DNA from: Pontederia crassipes
Taxonomy: Eukaryota > Streptophyta > Magnoliopsida > Commelinales > Pontederiaceae
Reading direction: 5' to 3'
Assembly: GCA_030549335.1 (NCBI GenBank)
Contig: CM060195.1
Coordinates: forward strand, 13,607,501-13,671,500
Length of the DNA stretch: 64,000 bases
The notes under the pieces are model-generated. The model saw only the letters and a list, made by a program, of their open reading frames with translations. It did not search any database and was not told where the DNA came from. The stretch's first letter is position 1, and the number at the start of each line of letters is the position of its first letter. The translations under genes were made by a program, and so were the position numbers. Shown here piece by piece: positions 9,883-22,136 of the stretch.

Positions 9883-11692
9883 TGATGTATGCAAAATTAC
9901 AACATATGTTAGTTTATTATTTTAATTAATTTTTCTATAATTTGATCATGGCATGCATCATTTTAAGTCAAATTTAGTCATAATTCTAGATTTATTGATT
10001 CTGTATATTAATTCTCAAAATATTATAATTATGAGCTGATTAACTTAATCCTTTTTATTATTTTGCAGAAAGAAATAAATTTTGAGGAATAGGCAAGGCA
10101 CAAACTCTTGATTACGACTGATTTTCTAAACTTGTAAGGCTAGCTTTTCCATTTTTGTGAAGGTGAAAATAGCAAATCAATGTGCAATCATAATATCAAT
10201 TGGAGGTGTAATCACCAATTGATGGAGCCAAAGAGTGGGGGCAATTAAAGGACGGACTCTTAGCAAGAAGCAAGCTCTATTTAAACCAAGGCATAATTCA
10301 TTATCACGATCGGGTTACACTTGCAATACTGACAAGAAGATAAGGCGCCAATTGCTTCAATTGGATCAAATGAAGGTGCCAATTGGATTATAAACAACAA
10401 TTATATTCTTACCATAAGGCGCCAAGTTGGTGATTAAAGTTTTATCAAGGAGGAATCATACGAGCTGCAAAATGCTAATTGGATTCCAACTGTGGGCGCT
10501 AACTTCTATCGATTATTTGAAGTTTTGCTCCCTTGATTTTGTCTCGATGAAATTCTTCAGTGTGTCATCACTCGATTAAATAAGGAAACTTTATCCAACA
10601 AAAGAAGAAATTTTATTTGGACAAATTTCGAACTTAGTTGCATGATATTAACAACTTTGATTGATTGGAGGCCGTGCACACCTATAAATTCATGACAGTA
10701 CTATCATCTCAAGATGTGCCTTGAAGTTCAAGTTTTTGCAATTATGCTTTCTACAGATGCAAATGGAGAGATGTGCAACGGCAAAAAGTTGATCGTGACT
10801 CGATCAAGTCCGAGAGGCTACTGACCGTGTGCTAGATCTGAAGGCCTTCTTTTTATTTATCTAGGTGTAATTCTTTCTATGTTATTTTTATTTTACTATC
10901 TCTCAAACAATTTCTAGGATGTACTCCATGTTCTTATGATTTTTATTTTAGAAGATTATTAATTGAAGGGAAACTATTTGGACCCTATTTTATTTATTTC
11001 ATTCTTTTTTGGTCAACTATTTAATTATGCTTAATTCTTTTAATATAATTATTTGGATTCCTGAGTTAAGTAATTATCAATTTGTGGGCTATTTGATTTC
11101 AAAATTCAGTAATTAAATTAATTGATTTGTTTTGAAAATTAATAATTAACATAAATTTGATAACAAGTATGTGGAGAATCAGTTTCATGTGATATGTTAA
11201 TTTATACCAGTTTATGAAGTGATTAATAGTCTAAGGAAATTAATTTAGTGTATATTTATCTTAATTTGATTTAAAGATATGCCAGTTTGTGAAGACTTTA
11301 ATTCTTATTAAATTAATATAGTTTATCTACTTGATTTGATTGAGGGAATACTAGTCTGTGGAGACTACAATTTAATCATATTAGGTTAATTCTTAGGAAA
11401 ACTCTAATTCATCTTTTAAGATTAAATTTATCTTTTTTTGTTCAAATATTTATCTTGATCTATTTTCATCATAAGGCCTAACTTCAGTACCATTATGTTA
11501 TTTTACTATTTATTTTATAATTAAAAAACATATTTTTCAAAGCCTATGTTTTTCCTCTCTTATTTATTTATAAAATCAAATATTGAATTAATAATGTTCC
11601 TCGTGGCTTTGACACTCTTTACTCTTATTTTCTATATTATTTGAGCGACTAGTCTACTTACTAGGGGATTTATTTTGTCATCATATGCATCA
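9883..11692 (+). repeat. 3' LTR, 1,810 bp (TGATG...CATCA)
   Basis: It starts TGATGTATGCAAAATTAC and ends catatgcatca. The start matches copy A at 827, and the final segment, with 'tggctttgacactctttactc', resembles the end of copy B at 4019. No partner 5' LTR is present in the window. Confidence 0.7.
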
Positions 11693-13310
11693 TTAACTAA
11701 AAAGACTAAATTAACATCTATCCAAAAAAGGAAAGACAATGACACAATCGAGCTAAAAATTAAACTTAACCATGGATTTGCTTACTTTTGGGTTTCTGAT
11801 CTTAAAACTGAAACTAAAATTAAGTATATAGATGCTTTAGTAGTGATTAAGATCAGTTGATTAATCTAATTTCTTAAGAAACTGCTCTCACAATGCAATT
11901 GAATTAGAACTAAGTATCATATTGTATTTTATAATTAGCTAGAATAGATCAACAACTAGCTACTGATGCTCATGATTATAATAGAATGGTAACTTTTAAT
12001 TTGAAGAAGTTACTGATATCATTTTAGATAGTAATTAATGTCATAAGTGTGACTTTTCAGTGATCTCAAAGCAAATAAGAGAGCTAAAGATCTATGAACA
12101 ATGTCAATATGCATTTGGAATCAAGAAATTAATATCAACATAAAACACAATATTTCATTTCTGAATATGCATGGAACTTAAAATGGCTTTTCAGTCAGCA
12201 ATCTAAACATGGTTCAGTTGACATTAATAGCATTAAGCTCTTTACAGGAAATTAGCATCAATAATTCATCATCATCCATTCATTACAGCATCAAACTATA
12301 TGTACCTTGAGTTAGAAGTTTAGCTCCTCATTGGTCTCAAATTCATTATAAAACTGACGAGAAATAAAATCAACAATATTTTGAAATATAAAAAGCTACT
12401 AAATTAAACTCGAATATAAAACTACTTTTTAACACCTAGCAAATAGTGGTCCCCTCTTTTTCGAGCTGAGTTTTTGTCTTTTCTACATCAGTTGGATCTT
12501 ATAAACAAAGTGAACATCGATCATCAAACTCTCCAAATAAATTTAAACAAATAAGAGTTAAATCAAGATGCTAAACAATTGAAGTGTGCAAGTCTATATT
12601 GATAATGCGACGAATTAAAAACTCATGCAGAATGCGCATAATTAGCATAGAGTGGGAAGATTAAGACTTTAATGATCATGAATTAAAATTAATTTAAGCA
12701 AAATTTTAATACGATCGACTAGTGATCACAACGGAAGCTTTATATTGGAAATGGGATCCAAGTAGCTACGTGAGCTTTCAACTTATTTATATCTTATATA
12801 AAAAATAAGGAAAATAATCCCATTACTCAAATTAATTTTAATGTCCGTCCAATTGACTTTGATTTGTTGGGTGTCTTACTTTACTAGTTTGTCAAGTGAT
12901 GGGTTGAAATAGGACATATGCTATGAGTAGATCAACCATGCAATACTTGTGGTGCTGTCTCTATTTTCTTCCATAATCTATTTTTCTCTTTTTTTTTGGT
13001 ACTCCCCTTAATAACTTGAAGCAATTGTTGAAAATTTGGCTATATGTAGTTATTAACTTATGTTTTTTATTATCTTCAGAAGTGGAGTTATTTTCTTATA
13101 GGGAATTGCAGTTGTCTTTTATAGAGGCTCAATCTTCAACCATTCTCCTGAGCTTTCCTATTTTGGATGGTTTTCCCTATTTATTTTATGCACACATGAA
13201 GTTACATTAGATATAACATTTTTCCTTGTTCAATTTATTTCATATTTCTACACATAATGCAGAGTTTATTTTCCTATTTGTTCAGGAGTGATATTGAATG
13301 TGAAACTATA
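11693..13310. other. AT-rich region, no gene recognised
   Basis: Several short open frames (for example 11675-11860 and 13016-13210) have no recognisable domain and AT-driven composition. It is flanked by the gypsy 3' LTR on the left and by the target duplication of the copia element on the right. Probably old host intergenic DNA. Confidence 0.4.
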
Positions 13311-13315
13311 TTAAG

Positions 13316-13733
13316 TGATGGGAAAATTCGAGAACAAGGAGAGAAGATCGCAGAGAGATTGCAGAAAAAAATAGATGAGACACACGAATTTACCCAGGTT
13401 CACCCTTGAGATGAGGGCTACGTCCTGGAAAGAGGTTCCACTATATCGTTTAGGTTTACAGCCGCCACACAGATTACACCAGAAAATTAGGCTATTAATA
13501 GCCTTTCCAAACCGGGTTTAAAACCCAAACAAACAGAGAAAAAATCTAATCCGAACCACACGGACCGGCTAAACAAAAGCCCCCACCGTCGGGGGGCGGG
13601 GCCCCCCGAACCCCCCCTTTCATTCGTACGCCAGCAATATTGTTAATTGGGTAATACTCAGATTCCTCTAAGCTCACGTGGGCGAACCCGGTGTGAGAAA
13701 CAAGGGGCCCTGAAGTATTCACCAACTCCAACA
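13316..13733 (-). repeat. 3' LTR of the 13316-18278 copia element
   Basis: 418 bp. It includes a GC-rich self-complementary block (ggggggcggggcccccc at about 13591) in otherwise AT-rich surroundings. It pairs with 17854-18278. Confidence 0.92.
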
Positions 13734-13744
13734 TTCTCCCACTT

Positions 13745-15400
13745 GGTGGATACTTCACATCAATTAGAGCCTTGCCAGCAATATTCTTCTTCAATCCGAT
13801 AGCAGTAGAGCACCACTCAAACTTTACACTTGTAACTGCTTTAGTCAGAAAATCAGAACTATTCTTTGTTGTATCAATCTTTTCAAGCTGAACCTCTTTC
13901 TTTTCCACCTTTTTCCGAATAAAATGATATTGGATGTCAATATGCTTTGTGCGTGAGTGAAATGCGGGATTTTTAGCTAACTGAATAGCACATTGATTAT
14001 CACATCTCACCTCTATAGCACCTTGCTCAAATCCGAGCTCCAAGCACAACCGCCGTAGTCATATGGCCTCTTTTGCAGCATGAGTAAGAGCCATATATTC
14101 TGCTTCTGTAGAAGAAAGTGCTACCACGCTTTGTCTCTTGCTCATCCAACTTAGTGCAGCCCCAAATAATGTAAAAACATATCCGCTAGTGGACCGTCTA
14201 CTATCAATGTCTCCACCCCAATCAGCATCTACATGGCCCACAATATCAAGCATCTTTCCTTTCCTTGTACCTTCAAAATACAACAAAAAATCTGAAGTTC
14301 TACGAAGGTACCTGAAAACTCTCTTGATAGAATTCCAATGTTCCCTGCCTGGGTTAGACATATATCGACTCAAGACTCCCACTGCTTGGGCTATATCTGG
14401 ACGTGTGCACACCATGGCGGACATCAAGCTGCCCACTGCACTTGCATATGGCACACGGTCCATCTCTTCGGCTTCTTCATCCGTCTTCGGGCATTGCTCT
14501 GCAGAAAGTTTGGTTCCTAGAGACATAGGAGTACCCACTGGCTTGTAGTCCGATATGTTAAATTTCTTCAACACTTCTTTTATGTACTTCTCCTGTCCTA
14601 GCCACAACTTTCACTTCTGACGATCCCTTCTAATCTGCATACCCAAAATAAAATTCGCTGGCCCCAAGTCTTTCATCTCAAACTTCTTGGCCAACAAACT
14701 CTTCACCGAATTCACCATCTTCATATTATTTCCAAACAGCAATATGTCATCCACATACAGTGTAAGAATGACAAACTGATCTCCAACTCTCTTCACATAA
14801 ACACAATGATCTGAACTGAACGTACAAACTTGAGTTCGAGCATGTACGTATCAAACTTCTGATACCACATCCTTGGCGACTACTTCAATCCATACAGAGA
14901 CTTCTTCAATTTGCACACTAGCTTCTCTTTACCTTGAACCTCAAAGCCTTCTGGTTGTCTCATATATATCTCTTCCTCCAAGTCCTCATGAAGGAATGCC
15001 GTCTTCACATCCATCTGCTCTACCTCAAGATTATATGCTGCTGCCAGAGATAGAACAAATCTGATTGAAGTCATTTTCGCCACGGGAGAAAAAATCTCAT
15101 CATAGTCGACTCCCTCAACCTGAGAGTACCTTTAGCTACCAGCCTCGCCTTGTACTTCTCTACAGACCCATCCGGTTTCAGCTTTCGCTTGAACACCCAT
15201 TTGCAACCAATTGCCTTTCTATCCTTAGGCAATTTACACAAGCTTCATGTTTCATTCTTATCCAATGACTGCATCTCATCTGTCATAGCAAGCTCCCACT
15301 GATTTGCATCATCCATAGACCTTGCATCTTTTAGAGAACTAGGTTCTTCTCCGATGATGTTCAAAGCATGAAACGAACTCAGAGCACTAAGAGAGTATCT
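13745..15400 (-). pseudogene. Copia reverse transcriptase-RNase H region
   Basis: Minus-strand fragments contain MDVKTAFLHEDLEEEIYM and LTLYVDDILLFGN (the catalytic YVDD box), then YASAVGSLMSAMVCTRPDIA and the RNase H motifs DADWGGDIDSRRSTSGYVF and STEAEYMAL. Their order is that of copia RT followed by RNase H. The region is decayed into several frames and runs up to the 3' LTR. Confidence 0.9.
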
Positions 15401-15418
15401 CAAAGGTGCTCTTCTTTC

Positions 15419-17806
15419 TCATGTCGATCTCCTGAGAACTGGTATGGTAGTACCAATATCAGGGTCTTCATCTGAATCTGCATCTTCAACTTCATTAACC
15501 GAGTCCTCTTGATCCGGTTCTGTAACAGACTCAACTGAAGTATCTTGTGCATCCACCTCTGAAGTTTCAGAATCAGAATATTCTTCAAGCACTATCACTT
15601 TCTTAGGTTCATCACCTTTTTGAACTTCAACTTGGGAACGTGATTCACGGAAAACAACATCCCTGCTGTAAACAATAGTCCTTGACTTTGGATTCCACAG
15701 TTTGTAGCCCTTAACCCCTTTCTTGTATCTGACAAATATGTTCTTCTCATATTTACTGTCAAGCTTACCCCGCTTTTTCTTGGGTATATGAACATATGCG
15801 TCACAACCGAACACCCGAACATGAGACAAATTTGACTTCTTTCCAAACATTACCTCATAAGGCGTCTGATCCTTCACTGATGAGGTCGGTGAATGGTTCT
15901 TCAGGTAGTTAGCTGTGGCTACAGCTTCTGCCCAGAATTCTTGCTCCAATTCAGCCCAACTCAGCATACATCTGGCCTTCTCTATGAGTGACCGATTTAA
16001 CCTTTCAGCTACTCCATTCTGCTCAGGTGTATATGGAGTTGTCTTCTGCCTTGCAATACCATTGTCCACGCAGAACTGTTCAAACTTATCTGAACAAAAT
16101 TCACCTCCATTATCTGTACGAAGGACCTTGATCTTGCAGCTCAATTGGTTTTCCACCAAAACTTTAAATTCTCGAAACTTATCGAATATATCTGATTTAT
16201 TCTTGATAAAATAAATCCAACTATATCTCGAAAAATCATCTATAAAAGAAACATAGTACCTGGACCCTCCAATAGATGGAGTCGGAGTTGGTCCAAAAAC
16301 ATCACTATGGATCAGTTCGAGAATCTTCGTTGTTCTTAAACCTGTGTGTTGAAAACTGACTCGATTCTGTTTTCCATGGAGGCAATGTTCACAGAACCCG
16401 AAGCCCACAAAACAATCCGGAACTCCTTCTACCATCTGACTTGATGCTATGGTAGAAAGTCCTTTCTCACTGATATGGCATAATCTCTGATGCCACAGCA
16501 TAGATGTGCTGTCTTCATCTTCTTTGACCTCTTCAGAAATAAATCCGCAGCCCACAGATATAGTCTCTCCGATCAACTTGTACAATGTGCCATAGCGAAC
16601 CCCTCGCACAATCACAATAGACCCTCTGACCATCTTGCACGAATCCTTGTCGCAACTGAATATAACACCCGAATCTGCCATTGTACTAACAGATAATAAA
16701 CTCCTGCTCATAAGTGGTATATGCATCACATTTGGTAGAGTCTTCACCATGCCATCATTCATCCTCAGCTTCACCCTGCCACGTCCAATAATATGAACCG
16801 CAATGTCATCTCCGAGCATGACATCCCCACCATTATACTTCTCATATTCACAAAACCAGTGTCTATGAGGTGTCATGTGGTATGAAGCACCAGTATCGAT
16901 GAGCCAGACATCCTTATCTGACTGTACCATACATGCAGAAGCCACATACATATCTCCTGCCTCAGCCTCCTTTTTGTCCGAGGTTGACTCAGCTTCTTTC
17001 TTATGAACCGGCTTATTTTTGCAATCTCGCTTCAGATGGTCCCACTCTTGACATCTCCAGCAATGCACCTTCTTATCCTTACTCTTCGAACGCCCACGAT
17101 ATTTGGATCTCCCTCTCTGATTTTGATTCCTTTCTGGTTGCCTTCCTCTAGCCGCCAGCGCCTCTTTACCAGAACTTGCCGATCCCTTTCTTCGTATTTT
17201 CTCTGATAACAAGGCAGCACATACACTTTCATACGAAAGTTCTTTATCCCCGCCACCAATCACGACAATCAGATTGTCCCATGAATTCGACAGCGAACAG
17301 AGCAATGTCATTGCCTTATCATCATCTTGAAACTTAACACCGATTGATACAAGTTGACTGATCACCGTGTTAAAGTTATAAAGATGAGTAGAAAATAAGT
17401 CACCCTCCTGCATCCGAAGATTGTACAATTTCTTCCTCAGAAATAACTTGTTAACCAACGACTTACTTTGATATAGGGATTCCAACTTCCTCCACAGATC
17501 TCTGGCTGTAGGTTCGCTCATCACATTCGTAAGAATTGAATTCGTGAGACAAAGCCGAATCAAACCCTTCGCCTTTCTATCAATCCGATCCCACTCTTCG
17601 ATCACCTTTGGATCTGCCTGACTGGAGGAAGCCGTATCTGAAGCCTTCGTCGCATCTGCAGCCGTCGCCGCTTCTTTGCCTGACCTCTCCTTCTCGATTG
17701 CCGTCCAAAGATCTCGATCACAGAGAAGATCCTTCATCTTCATCTTCCAAAGATCAAATCGCGTTCCATCAAATTTTTCTATCTCAATCCGCGATCCTCC
17801 TGACAT
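15419..17806 (-). pseudogene. Copia gag-protease-integrase region
   Basis: A long frame of 795 codons begins MSGGSRIEIEKFDGTRFDLW. It shows the copia gag domain (about residues 10-210), a CX2CX4HX4C zinc knuckle (C249, C252, H257, C262), an aspartic protease motif DTGAS (D304), the integrase zinc-binding region, and the integrase core with DVFGP, TDNGGEF and PEQNGVAE motifs. It lies just inside the 5' LTR, as expected for a polyprotein start. In the family this makes the capsid, processes it and integrates the cDNA. Lineage (Tork/Tnt1-like) is inferred from the gag start. Confidence 0.9.
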
Positions 17807-17839
17807 CTCAAATAAACCCTAATTCCTCGAACAACCTAT

Positions 17840-17851
17840 GCTCTGATACCA
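17840..17851 (-). other. tRNA-Met primer binding site
   Basis: On the minus strand TGGTATCAGAGC begins 2 bp after the LTR end. This is the standard primer complement of plant copia elements. Confidence 0.9.
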
Positions 17852-17853
17852 AT

Positions 17854-18278
17854 TGATGGAAAAATTCAAGAACAAGAAGAGAAGATCGCAGAGAGATTGC
17901 AGAAAAAATAGAGGAGACACACGAATTTACCCAGGTTCACTCTTGAGATGAGGGCTACGTCCTGCAAAGAGGTTCCACTATATCGTTTAGATTTATAGCC
18001 GCCACACAGATTACACTAGAAAATTAGGCTATTAATAGCCTCTCCAAACCAGGTTTAAAACCCAAAAAAATAGAGAAAAAACTTAATCCGAACCACACGG
18101 ACCGGCTAAACAAAAGCCCAGAGCGGGACCGTCGTCGGGGGGCGGGGCCTCCCGAACCCCCCTTTCGTTCGTACGCCAGCAATATTGTTAATTGAGTAAT
18201 ACTCAGATTCCCCTAAGCTCATGTGGACGAACCCGGTGTGAGAAACAAGGGGCCTTGAAGTATTCACCAACTCCAACA
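17854..18278 (-). repeat. 5' LTR of the 13316-18278 copia element
   Basis: 425 bp, homologous to 13316-13733. Two short indels and about 22 substitutions, mostly transitions, separate them. It is followed (on the minus strand) by a 2-bp gap and the primer site. Confidence 0.92.
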
Positions 18279-18283
18279 TTAAG

Positions 18284-18604
18284 TTGCTATTATGACGCCT
18301 TCTTGGATGAAAATTGAAGTTGAATAGCTCACTCGCTATAATGTCTTTTGCCTAACTGTAGTGCGATATTGAATCATGATCCATATGAGACTACACCATA
18401 CATTATGCTATGATAGAGGAATAATATTACTCTCTCATGTAGGGGAGGCTGATGCCAGAAATCTGAAAACACTTTAACAAAATAGGAAAGAACACAAATG
18501 GGAAAAAATAGAAAATGAGATTACCTAATTTCACATCTCTCCCTAGACGTAACTCTCTAATAGTCAAACCTCTCGGTTTCATACAAACAAAGAGGAATAT
18601 AAGC
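18284..18604. other. Short host spacer between two retroelements
   Basis: 320 bp between the copia target duplication and the Athila target duplication. No coding or RNA signal. It continues across the Athila insertion into 30531 onward, so both sides were one sequence before that insertion. Confidence 0.5.
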
Positions 18605-19310
18605 ACCCTTGATAGTGATATTTAGGATTGAGTAGTGATAACTTGCTGAAATTAAAGAAAATGTCAATTTTTCATTTTTTTTTTTTTGGTCTCCCAACTC
18701 ACTAGCTGCAAGTGCACAGGTAAGTTGTAGTAGACTCAGGTTGTCGTATCCACAAGAATTTAAAGTCTAAGACACCCTAAAACAATTTAGATTAGTTCTA
18801 CTTAAGTGCCTAAAAACATATTTTTTATGAATAGTGAAAACAGATTTTTTTTTATAGAAAGTGAAATGATAACAGATTTTTGGGTTTTGGAAATTTATCA
18901 AAACTGAATTATAAATGCTAGAATGAAGTCTAAAAAGGTTTAACTATCTATGAGGAAGGTTCTTCTAGGATTTGGGGTTCATCTAAATTAATTAAGGATG
19001 GAATGGAACAAGTTATCATTAAATGTCCAACCTTTGATTCAACTTGAAAATGGCTGTTCCCACAGCTCAATTGGCCTCTAACTAAGCAATATATGATTAT
19101 ATAATTGTTAGCTAGGTTGAATCAAAAGAGGGTCCTCACTGAAAATCAAGTTATCATTGGGCTCAAAAGAAAGATTCAATGCTGATTTTTTTGCAATTCA
19201 AGGAAGTTTGGAATGATAACTTGCATTTACAATCATAAAAAGATGGAATCATTCCAATCAACCAAATCAGGATAAAATGTACTCAATAATGGTGCTTGTG
19301 TTCCATGATT

Positions 19311-20940
19311 CATCTCTGAATTCAAGGGAGATTCAAAATCAACCTCTCGGTTGCAAAATAAATTGAAATCCACACAAACACACTCAATTGGAAATGCAAA
19401 ACATATGGCCACATGAGTTCCTAATTTCCATTGCTCCTTGGCCCATCTCTGGATCTCAAGGAAGCCCTTAAGACTACCTCTCAGTAGTGGATTAATATGA
19501 GGGTTGACAATGGAAATCAGAAGTTAATTAAATGAGAAAACAAAAATCAGCATTTCAGGAAAATCAGCAATGTGGATTGATGGAATTCAAGTTTGCCAAA
19601 TGCCCCTTGACCCATCTCTGGACTGCAAGGGATTCCTAGAGTACACCTCTCAGTGATTTGAATAAAATAGGGATTGACAATTGACAATCAGATTCCAAAC
19701 AATCAGAAAATAGAATTAGAATCAAACTAAGAAATCAGATTTTGGAAAAATCAGATTTGAATTCTGAATTGTCAATGATCTTGATTCATTTCTGAATAAG
19801 ATCATGGCATATATTAGCCTCTCAACTATTCAATTATCCAATCCTTGATGACAATCAGATTCAAAAGCCCAAGAAATCAGATTTTTAAATTTAGGAAACC
19901 AGATTCTGAAATTCAGGAATTTTAGGTTCCAAATCAAACTTAAGGTAATGTTGAGAATAGATTTGAATCATGGAATGCCCAAATATTCATAACTCAATTC
20001 TGAACAAGATTAGGATGAAGACCAACCTTCCAATTGCTCAATTAATCAAGTTCAGAATGTCAAATAGGTTCAAACAGTTCAGAAATCAGATAACCAGAAA
20101 ATCAGAATTAGAAATCAGTGGAAAAAAATCTGATTTGAGTCAAATGATTGTCCAAATAATCTTGATTCATTTTTGAACAAGATAGGGACAATAGCAACAT
20201 CCCAAGAACTCAGATCCTTGATGACAATCAGATCCAAAGCCCAAGAAATCAGATTTTCAGACTTCAGGAATTCAGGAAACCAAAAAAATCAGCAACTCAG
20301 TAATTTAGAAATCAGAATTTTAAACCAATGGAAACTTGACTTACCACTTGATTCTTGACCCATCTCTGGATTACAAGACATCCCTAAAGTTCACTTATCA
20401 GTGAAGGGAATGATTCAGGGGACTCAATTGATAAAATCAGATTCCAATTAGGAATCAGAAAAATTAGAATTCTGATTTCTATTCAAAAATCAATGGAAAA
20501 TTCTGGTTTTGAGTCAAATGATTGCCCAAACAATCTTGATTCATTTCTGAATAAGATAGGGACAATACCAACATCCCAAGGACTCAATTAACCAAGTTAG
20601 AAATGAAGAACAGATTCTGATATCCACAGAAATCAGAAAATTTAGGAATCAAGAAATCAGAATTCAATTTTTAAAAATCAGATTATGAACAATAAACAGA
20701 TTTGAATCATAAAGAATGCCAAACAATCTTGATTCATTTCTGATCAAGATTTGGGACAATATCAACCTTCTAGTTGCTCTATTAATCAAATCCACAATGG
20801 CAAACAGATTCAAAGGTCCAGGAATTCTGGTTCAAGAAATTCAGAAAAACAGAAACCAGAAATCTAAAATTCAGAAATCAGCACTTCAATTAAATTGGAA
20901 TAAAGAACTTGACATTGATTTCTAATCCATTTCTGAACTA
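19311..20940 (-). repeat. About ten degenerate ~180-bp units inside the LTR
   Basis: The anchor 'cat(c/t)tctga/gga' recurs at 19311, 19444, 19613, 19787, 19995, 20168, 20361, 20542, 20735 and 20928. Spacings are 133, 169, 174, 208, 173, 193, 181, 193 and 193 bp. Each unit also carries a 'cctctcag'- or 'cccaaggac'-like phrase and a run of 'aatcaga' words. The units lie downstream of the TATA box, in transcribed LTR sequence. The second LTR repeats the whole block about 8.18 kb further on. Confidence 0.7.
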
Positions 20941-21291
20941 GGGATAGATCAAATGATAACTTCTCAGCTATAGATTACAATAGGATCCAACAATGGCAAG
21001 AACTAACATTAGAAAATTCTGAAATCTAAAAATCAGCAAATGATTCAGTGCAGGAATTATAAAACAGTCCATATCCATCCAAAACTAATCTAAACTACTA
21101 CCCTATCCTAGAAGAAATGGAGTTTAGCTCCTCATATTTACAAGATTTGACATCAAATGGGATAAGAAACAGATACAATTCATGGTTCTTTGAAGCTTCC
21201 TGGCCAGCAGCTCCTCCACCAGAATCAATCCAGCCTTGCTTGCCTTCAAACCCTTGAATGACCAGCCTCCTTCTCCTCCAGAAAAATCCAG

Positions 21292-21299
21292 CTTATATA
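21292..21299 (-). promoter_or_regulatory. LTR TATA box
   Basis: cttatata on the plus strand reads TATATAAG in element sense. It is followed in both Athila elements by the same 'ctg' context (ATATAAGCTG), so it is the conserved core promoter. Copy in the other LTR: 29476-29483. Confidence 0.6.
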
Positions 21300-21405
21300 T
21301 CACTCCTTTCCACCCTTTGATCAGCATCTAAATGTCCTAATCCTCCTGATTAAGCCACCTGTCCATCTGCAGAAATTCCAGCAGTGACAGCTTCCCTTTT
21401 GTGCA

Positions 21406-21436
21406 GGAAAAAGTAGTGGTCCCCCCTACTTTTTCC
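21406..21436 (-). other. Perfect 11-bp stem hairpin in the LTR U3
   Basis: GGAAAAAGTAG at 21406-21416 and CTACTTTTTCC at 21426-21436 flank a 9-nt C-rich loop. It lies about 110 bp upstream of the TATA box. The same hairpin occurs at 29590-29620. Confidence 0.75.
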
Positions 21437-21620
21437 ACCTTTTAGCCACCTTTTCTTCTTGCTACAAAAACCCAAACAGCAAGCATCAAAGCTCTTGAGT
21501 AGTATTTTGACAAATAAGGATTAGGATAATGCTAGTAACTAGTTCAATTATCATATGGGTTTATGTGTTGTGCAAGAATGAAAACTTATATCGATATGAA
21601 TGAATTCAAGGGCCCGGAAT

Positions 21621-22136
21621 GATAACTTTATAAAAATCTTGGAAAATGTCCTAATATGGGTGGTTCAAAGCATTTCAGGCATCAAATTGATTAGAGTGAC
21701 AAGTGAGTGAGGTCAGAAATCAAATATGAATGAGATTCCTAAAAGTGATAACTTGAGTGCCCCAAAAACGATAACTTATATGACTTAAAAATGATAACTT
21801 GTCATAACTTGAGTTTTGATTATCCAAATGTGATAAAATTTGACCAGCAATGAGTTAGAACAATAATAAGATGATTGCTTAAGGTCCTTGTTCAGAATTA
21901 ATGGTTTTGCATGTCGAAATGATAGAATTGCCCTTTAACGATAACTTGGCACTTGAAAAATGATAACTTGTTCAAATGGACTTAAAACTTTGCACAAGTT
22001 GATATGTGACTATCCAAATATGATTTATACATGATAATGATGGATTTAGGGCAAGAAAACCATTGAAAATAAGTTCATTCAAAATAATGATAACTTGACA
22101 CTTAGGAATGATAACTTGTCCTCAAAATGATAACTT
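21621..22136 (-). promoter_or_regulatory. Array of nine same-strand GATAACTT boxes in the LTR U3
   Basis: GATAACTT begins at 21621, 21747, 21770, 21793, 21940, 21962, 22089, 22110 and 22129 on the plus strand (AAGTTATC in element sense). All face the same way, about 320-840 bp upstream of the LTR TATA box. The other LTR has the same set, with one box changed. The diverged Athila at 53337 has an equivalent array at the same distance. A GATA-type enhancer role is an inference. Confidence 0.6.

Larger units (their letters stand above)
8253..11692 (+). mobile_element. 3' end of a Ty3/gypsy element (Tat/Athila type): 3' noncoding part plus complete 3' LTR
   Basis: At 8710-8755 the sequence has the 'ggggacaatg...caagcttggggag' phrase that marks the 3' noncoding part of Tat/Athila elements. 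A polypurine tract, aagcttgggagagtt, sits at 9868-9882 immediately before the LTR start TGATGTATGC. The LTR runs 9883-11692 (1,810 bp) and ends with CATCA, giving matching TGATG/CATCA termini. Everything upstream (polymerase, gag, 5' LTR) is missing in this window. The element is a truncated fossil. Confidence 0.65.
13316..18278 (-). mobile_element. Ty1/copia element, complete ends, decayed coding region (Tork/Tnt1-like)
   Basis: LTRs lie at 13316-13733 and 17854-18278, reading TGTTGGAG...CCATCA on the minus strand. A perfect 5-bp target duplication, ttaag, flanks it (13311-13315 and 18279-18283). A tRNA-Met primer site (TGGTATCAGAGC) follows the 5' LTR and a purine tract precedes the 3' LTR. 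Gag, protease, integrase, RT and RNase H occur in copia order. The LTRs differ at roughly 22 of about 415 aligned sites by eye, about 5%, implying around 2 million years at rates used for grass genomes. The element is broken, with a handful of breaks, mostly in the polymerase half. Confidence 0.92.
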
